Assembly (NCBI RefSeq): GCF_001514285.1
Contig: NZ_KQ949035.1
Location: 186,001 to 250,000, forward strand
Source of the DNA: Streptomyces sp. DSM 15324
GTDB lineage: Bacteria > Actinomycetota > Actinomycetes > Streptomycetales > Streptomycetaceae
Length of the DNA: 64,000 bases
Direction of reading: 5' to 3'
Shown: one piece after another, positions 60,580 to 64,000 of the stretch
Layout of the letters: each line of letters opens with the position of its first letter
Numbering within the stretch: position 1 is the first letter of the stretch
Position numbers and translations under genes: made by a program
Notes under the pieces: model-generated
What the model saw: only the letters and a program-made list of their open reading frames with translations
Told to the model about the DNA's origin: nothing
Databases searched by the model: none

Positions 60580-61428
60580 TTGTCCACCCTGCCCAAGGCC
60601 ACCATTCTGGAGCCACACCCAGAGCCCGTCCCGGCGAAATCAGGAGCCCCGTCGGTGCCGGCGCCCCCGTCGGCGCTCACCACGGCACCAGGCATCGTCC
60701 ATCTCGACACCGCCCTCCGGGTCGTGGACGCGAACGACGCGTTCTGCGAGCAGTTCGGGCTCGTACGGGCAGAGGTGACGGGGGAACCTCTGGCACGGTT
60801 CTTCCACCCGACGGCCGCGGGGAGCCTGGAGGAACCTTTCTCCCAACTCGTCGACGGGCGGTGCGGCGACTTCAGCATCCGCCTGACACTCACGGACGGG
60901 ACCCTCACGGACAGGGACTGCCTGGTCACGGGCCTCACGCTCAACACCGTCCTGCATGTCTGCCGCACGGACTGCGCCGCGATCGCGCTCATCGTCCCGG
61001 ACGCCGTCCACAGCCCCACGCTCACACCGGCCACGACACTCTCCGAGGTGCCCGCCCGCATCCTGGAAGGCGTGGCCGCCGGGCTGTCCACCCAGCAGTT
61101 GGCCTCACGGCTCGGCCTCAGCAGCCACGGCGTCGAGTACCACATCAGCGCGATGCTGAAGAAGCTGCAGGCCCCCACCCGGTCCGCGCTCGTCGCCCGC
61201 GCCTATGCGCTGAACATCCTCGTCCCGCACTGCTGGCCGCCCCGGGTCAGGCCCCAGCAGATGGCGCGGTTCCCGGTCGGCAGGTCCGCCTGCGCCGACT
61301 CGGGCCCCGCGCCCGCGGACCGCGCCCAGGTGTCGGCATCCCGCCCGTCCGACAACGTCATCGACGCTCGACGGCCCGCACCGGTGCTCACCGCAGGCGG
61401 CCACCACTCCGAGTTGGAAAGCGCATGA
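60580..61428 (+). CDS. PAS-LuxR transcriptional regulator
   Basis: About 282 residues. A PAS domain covers about residues 30-125 (PGIVHLDTALRVVDANDAFC, EVTGEPLARFFHPTAAGSLE). A LuxR-type helix-turn-helix lies at about 150-205: ARILEGVAAGLSTQQLASRL, GLSSHGVEYHISAMLKKL. A disordered tail follows. PAS-LuxR regulators control specialised metabolism in Streptomyces. The TTG at 60580 has GAGG seven bases upstream. The frame remains open to 60226, but that part is antisense to minus-strand coding sequence. The gene lies 96 bases before the ThiF/nitroreductase gene and probably controls it. Confidence 0.8.
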   Translation: MSTLPKATILEPHPEPVPAKSGAPSVPAPPSALTTAPGIVHLDTALRVVDANDAFCEQFGLVRAEVTGEPLARFFHPTAAGSLEEPFSQLVDGRCGDFSIRLTLTDGTLTDRDCLVTGLTLNTVLHVCRTDCAAIALIVPDAVHSPTLTPATTLSEVPARILEGVAAGLSTQQLASRLGLSSHGVEYHISAMLKKLQAPTRSALVARAYALNILVPHCWPPRVRPQQMARFPVGRSACADSGPAPADRAQVSASRPSDNVIDARRPAPVLTAGGHHSELESA

Positions 61429-61524
61429 GCCGAACACGCCCAACCCGCCGGCGTAGTGGGGCACTTCGCTCCACCGCCGTCGGAGCGCGGGCCGAACACG
61501 AGCACCGAGCGAACGGATCCAGCC

Positions 61525-62661
61525 ATGGCCACTGACACCCACCGGGCGGACATCGACATGATGGCCGCAGGGGCCGAGGCCGTGAGCCGCAACACCGGCA
61601 TCATCAGCGAACGGGAACAGGCGGCCCTGCGCGCCGCGACCGTACTCGTCGCGGGATGCGGCGGCGGTGGCGGGGTCGTCGAACCCCTGGCCCGGCTCGG
61701 TGTGCTGCGCTTCCGGCTCGCCGACCCCGACGTCTTCGACGTCTCGAACCTGAACCGGCAGGCCTGTGTACAGGCCGACCTGGGCCGTTCGAAGCCCACG
61801 GCGATCGCCGACCGGATGCGCACGCTCAACCCCTCGGCCGAAGTGACCGTCTACCCGCAGGGGCTGACCCTGGAGAACCTCGACGAGGCACTCGACGGCG
61901 TCCACATCGTCTTCGACGCCATCGACCCGACGATGTCGTCCTGGGTCAAGTACCAGCTGCACGAGCGGGCCGCCCGGCTCGGCATCCCCGTCCTGGCGGG
62001 TATGGACTTCGGCGGGAGACCGACCCTGTACGTCTTCGACTACCGGCGCAACCCGGTGCCGTTCTACGGCAGGGCGAGCGCCGAGGCACACCGCGAGAAC
62101 CGCCTGTGGGAATCGATGCGGTGGATCGGCAGTACTCACGTTCCCAGCGACTTCCTGGCCGTGCAGACCGACCGGCGCGTCAACGGGGGCTCCTGGCCGC
62201 AGATCGGGTACTGCGTCCTCGGCCTGGCCACACTGACCGCGAGAACCGTCGTGGACGTGCTCATGAACCGCCGGACACGGCATGTCGTCACCATCGACGT
62301 GCATGCCGCGGTCATGACCCGCCCGGCCGCCCTGCTGCACCGGGCGCGGCTGCCGGTGGAGATCGTACGGTCCCGACGGGCGCTACGCGCCGCCTCCCGG
62401 CGCACCCCGCTCCGGCCCTCAGCCGCGCCAGAGCCCCCGCGCCCACTGCCCGAGCGGCTCGCCGGCGTGCTGGACGGCGCCCGGCTCGCCCCTTCCGCCT
62501 TCAACGCCCAGCCCTGGGCGTTCGAACTCCTCGACGACCGCACGGTCCGGCTGGCGCACGACCCGCAGCGCTGGCCCGCCGCCGTCAAGGACCCGCTGGG
62601 CTGGGCGGAGAGCCTCGGCTGCGCTCTGGGAGCCATGGCCTACCTGGCGCACGGCGAGTGA
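61525..62661 (+). CDS. ThiF/E1-like adenylyltransferase fused to the first part of a nitroreductase, ends at in-frame TGA
   Basis: 378 residues to a TGA at 62659-62661. The E1/ThiF domain covers about 15-260: VLVAGCGGGGGVVEPLARLG is the ATP-binding glycine loop, LADPDVFDVSNLNRQ has the Asp-Asn-Arg-Gln motif and VFDAIDPTM follows. From about residue 310, RLAGVLDGARLAPSAFNAQP begins an Acg-type nitroreductase domain. It stops abruptly after MAYLAHGE, where family members continue with Gly-Trp-Glu. The next codons (Glu-Ala-Ser) continue in the same frame into the following reading frame. E1-nitroreductase fusions exist in actinobacteria. The substrate is unknown. Confidence 0.8.
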   Translation: MATDTHRADIDMMAAGAEAVSRNTGIISEREQAALRAATVLVAGCGGGGGVVEPLARLGVLRFRLADPDVFDVSNLNRQACVQADLGRSKPTAIADRMRTLNPSAEVTVYPQGLTLENLDEALDGVHIVFDAIDPTMSSWVKYQLHERAARLGIPVLAGMDFGGRPTLYVFDYRRNPVPFYGRASAEAHRENRLWESMRWIGSTHVPSDFLAVQTDRRVNGGSWPQIGYCVLGLATLTARTVVDVLMNRRTRHVVTIDVHAAVMTRPAALLHRARLPVEIVRSRRALRAASRRTPLRPSAAPEPPRPLPERLAGVLDGARLAPSAFNAQPWAFELLDDRTVRLAHDPQRWPAAVKDPLGWAESLGCALGAMAYLAHGE

Positions 62662-62703
62662 GAGGCCTCGACCGCGTCGGATCAGCCGGCCGACGAGGAC
62701 GGG

Positions 62704-63435
62704 ATGCCCGCGTACGTCGGCCGGTTCCACTGCGACCGCCTCCGCGACGACGTCCTCGTCCGGCAGGGCGCGCTCGGCCTGCGCTCCACCCACCGCGAGA
62801 GCCTGCTGCGCACCCCTCTCGACAGGGCGACGGCGAAGCGGATCGAATTGCTGAGCGGCGAGCGGAACCTCGCCCTGGAGACGGTGACCGGCCCCACCGC
62901 CCTGGCCCGGCTCGCCCGGACCGAGCTCGACTCGGCCATGGCCGCCGATCCGGCGTCGGACGCCCGACTCCGGGCCTGGCTGCGGGAACGCGCACGGCAC
63001 GACAGCGGCCGCCGTTCCTTCGGGGAACCGCGCGACCTCCTCGACCACTCGGGGGCGACCGGCGTGCTCGCCCGCGCCGTCGACAGCGAGGCGGTACCGC
63101 GGGCGCTGGTCCGCCGACTGGCCTCGGCGACGGCCGGCGCGCGGGCACGGAGGCTGCGCGACTGCGGGGCCGTGCTCGTCCTGCGCGGCCCGCGCCGGAC
63201 CGTCGCCGACCGCCTCGAAGCGGGAGCCACGCTGATGCGCATCTGGCTCGCACTGACCGAGGCCGGATATGCCGCCCAGCCGCTGGGCGGCGAGTTCGGT
63301 CGCCCGACGGCCGGACTCGGCCCCGACGGGTACCACGGGGTCCTGGCGGTCCTGCGAACCGGACGGTCCACGACCACGCCGCACCACCAGGGCGCGCGCT
63401 GCCGGATCGAGGACTCCGTCCGGTGGGCCCGATAG
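62704..63435 (+). CDS. Nitroreductase-domain remainder of the ThiF fusion, separated by a stop codon
   Basis: 243 residues from an ATG at 62704, in the same frame as the upstream gene and 42 bases after its TGA. It reads VGRFHCDRLRDDVLVRQGAL, RIELLSGERNLALETVTGPT and RSFGEPRDLLDHSG, then RLRDCGAVLVLRGPRRTVAD and RLEAGATLMRIWLALTEAGY, the end of an Acg-type nitroreductase-like flavoprotein. It lacks the FMN-binding N-terminal strand and Arg/Ser motif, which lie upstream of the stop. No ribosome-binding site precedes the ATG. It is probably half of one interrupted gene. Confidence 0.65.
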   Translation: MPAYVGRFHCDRLRDDVLVRQGALGLRSTHRESLLRTPLDRATAKRIELLSGERNLALETVTGPTALARLARTELDSAMAADPASDARLRAWLRERARHDSGRRSFGEPRDLLDHSGATGVLARAVDSEAVPRALVRRLASATAGARARRLRDCGAVLVLRGPRRTVADRLEAGATLMRIWLALTEAGYAAQPLGGEFGRPTAGLGPDGYHGVLAVLRTGRSTTTPHHQGARCRIEDSVRWAR

Positions 63436-63447
63436 CCCCCGTCCCCG

Positions 63448-63725
63448 TCAGCGGCGCCGTCCGACGAAGTCCAGGATGTGCCCGTACACATCGAGAGCGG
63501 CGGCGCGGCCGAAGAAGGTGTCCAGGTGGCCGTAGCCGGGGATTTCCCGGTACTCCACGTCCAACTGAGGCTGACTGCGCGCGAGGGCCTCGTGGCAGAG
63601 CTTCTGGGAGTCGAGCCACAAGCCGTTCTCACTGCCGGCGATGAGCAGTACCGGTGTGTCGATGCGTCCCGCCGCATCGAGGGCGTTCTGCGGCAGCGCC
63701 CGGTAGCGGTGGTCGTGTAGGTGGG
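63448..63725 (-). pseudogene. C-terminal fragment of an alpha/beta hydrolase
   Basis: About 92 residues: HDHRYRALPQNALDAAGRID, TPVLLIAGSENGLWLDSQKL and YREIPGYGHLDTFFGRAAAL with the catalytic His in GYGHLD. This is the last third of an alpha/beta hydrolase. The nucleophile elbow and everything upstream are missing. At about 63722 the sequence changes into a glycosyltransferase read on the opposite strand. No start codon suits this fragment. Confidence 0.7.
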
Positions 63726-64000
63726 GCTCGGCACCATCGCCGTGCTGTCCGACGCACAACTGGCCGCCCTGGCAGGCGCTCTGTCCCAGCTCGACCCCAA
63801 GCACCACGTGCTGTGGAAGCTGCCGGCCGACCAGCAGGCCAGGCTGCCCACACCGTTGCCCGCGCACATACAGGTGCGCGAGTGGGTCCCTCCCAGCTGG
63901 ACGTGCTCGCCCATCCGCATGTGCGGGCCTTCGTCACTCACGGCGGGGGCAACGGACCGCTGGGGCAAGCTCCTGCGCGAGGCAGGCGGGGTGCACCGGG
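63721..64000 (+). pseudogene. Fragment of a macrolide-type (GT1) glycosyltransferase, frameshifted, runs off the window
   Basis: GLGTIAVLSDAQLAALAGAL, then SQLDPKHHVLWKLPADQQAR and HIQVREWVP, matches the C-terminal domain of GT1 enzymes. After a missing base near 63890 it continues in another frame as SQLDVLAHPHVRAFVTHGGG, then N, the donor-binding His-Gly-Gly region. The N-terminal acceptor domain is absent: a TAG lies just upstream and the hydrolase fragment abuts it. The sequence after about 63955 no longer matches well before the window ends. Confidence 0.65.

Noticed and set aside
62659..62661. UGA as a selenocysteine codon in the ThiF-nitroreductase fusion
   Set aside because: No conserved Sec or Cys position is expected here, relatives appear to have Trp, and I saw no obvious SECIS-like hairpin or sel gene. 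A nonsense mutation is simpler.

Overview
The window is chromosomal DNA from a high-GC actinomycete, almost certainly a Streptomyces. Third codon positions are nearly all G or C. It carries a complete conservon (sensor kinase, roadblock, DUF742, GTPase), two multidomain SpoIIE-type phosphatases, a divergent xylA/xylB locus with a ROK regulator, a secreted peptide-N-glycosidase A, a type-B L31 and many lone cell-envelope enzymes. I see no prophage, insertion sequence, CRISPR array, rRNA or tRNA.

Layout. 0-3.5 kb: a cut-off gene, a MoxR ATPase and its VWA/metallopeptidase partner, then a small zinc-ribbon protein. 3.7-9.4 kb: a GH15 glucoamylase-like enzyme converging on a sugar ABC importer (ATPase, permease, binding lipoprotein). 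9.5-16.3 kb: two large SpoIIE-type phosphatases, transcribed away from each other on either side of a 1.2 kb decayed segment that holds a frameshifted cyclase-family pseudogene. 16.3-25.5 kb: a YjbQ protein, a flavoprotein, MltG, an ABC exporter with a divergent MarR regulator, a dicarboxylate/glutamate symporter, PNGase A and an L,D-transpeptidase. 25.7-29.3 kb: a two-gene ABC exporter whose ATP sites are broken in complementary ways. It is followed by about 0.6 kb of noncoding GC-rich tandem repeats.

30.3-36.4 kb: a DUF5709 protein, L31 type B, a membrane DUF457-type protein, a Ski2/Mtr4-like helicase, TesB thioesterase and a DNA-binding-like protein. 36.5-42.7 kb: the conservon, with an extra roadblock gene, an F420/PPOX-type oxidoreductase and an MHYT sensor. 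42.8-48 kb: small metabolic and hypothetical genes, including a PadR regulator with a conspicuous direct-repeat operator. 48-52.2 kb: xylose isomerase, xylulokinase and the ROK repressor. 52.3-56 kb: a Tat-type amidase and a GAF regulator in front of an aldehyde dehydrogenase.

56-64 kb is different. Fragments of several broken genes lie on both strands among intact genes: a YwqG-like protein, a membrane-anchored unknown, a glycosyltransferase and a PAS-LuxR regulator. The regulator precedes a ThiF/E1-nitroreductase fusion that is cut in two by a single in-frame TGA. The window ends in a truncated hydrolase abutting a truncated, frameshifted glycosyltransferase. This is accessory, decaying DNA and the likeliest place for something new. 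All family names rest on reading the protein sequences, not on searches.
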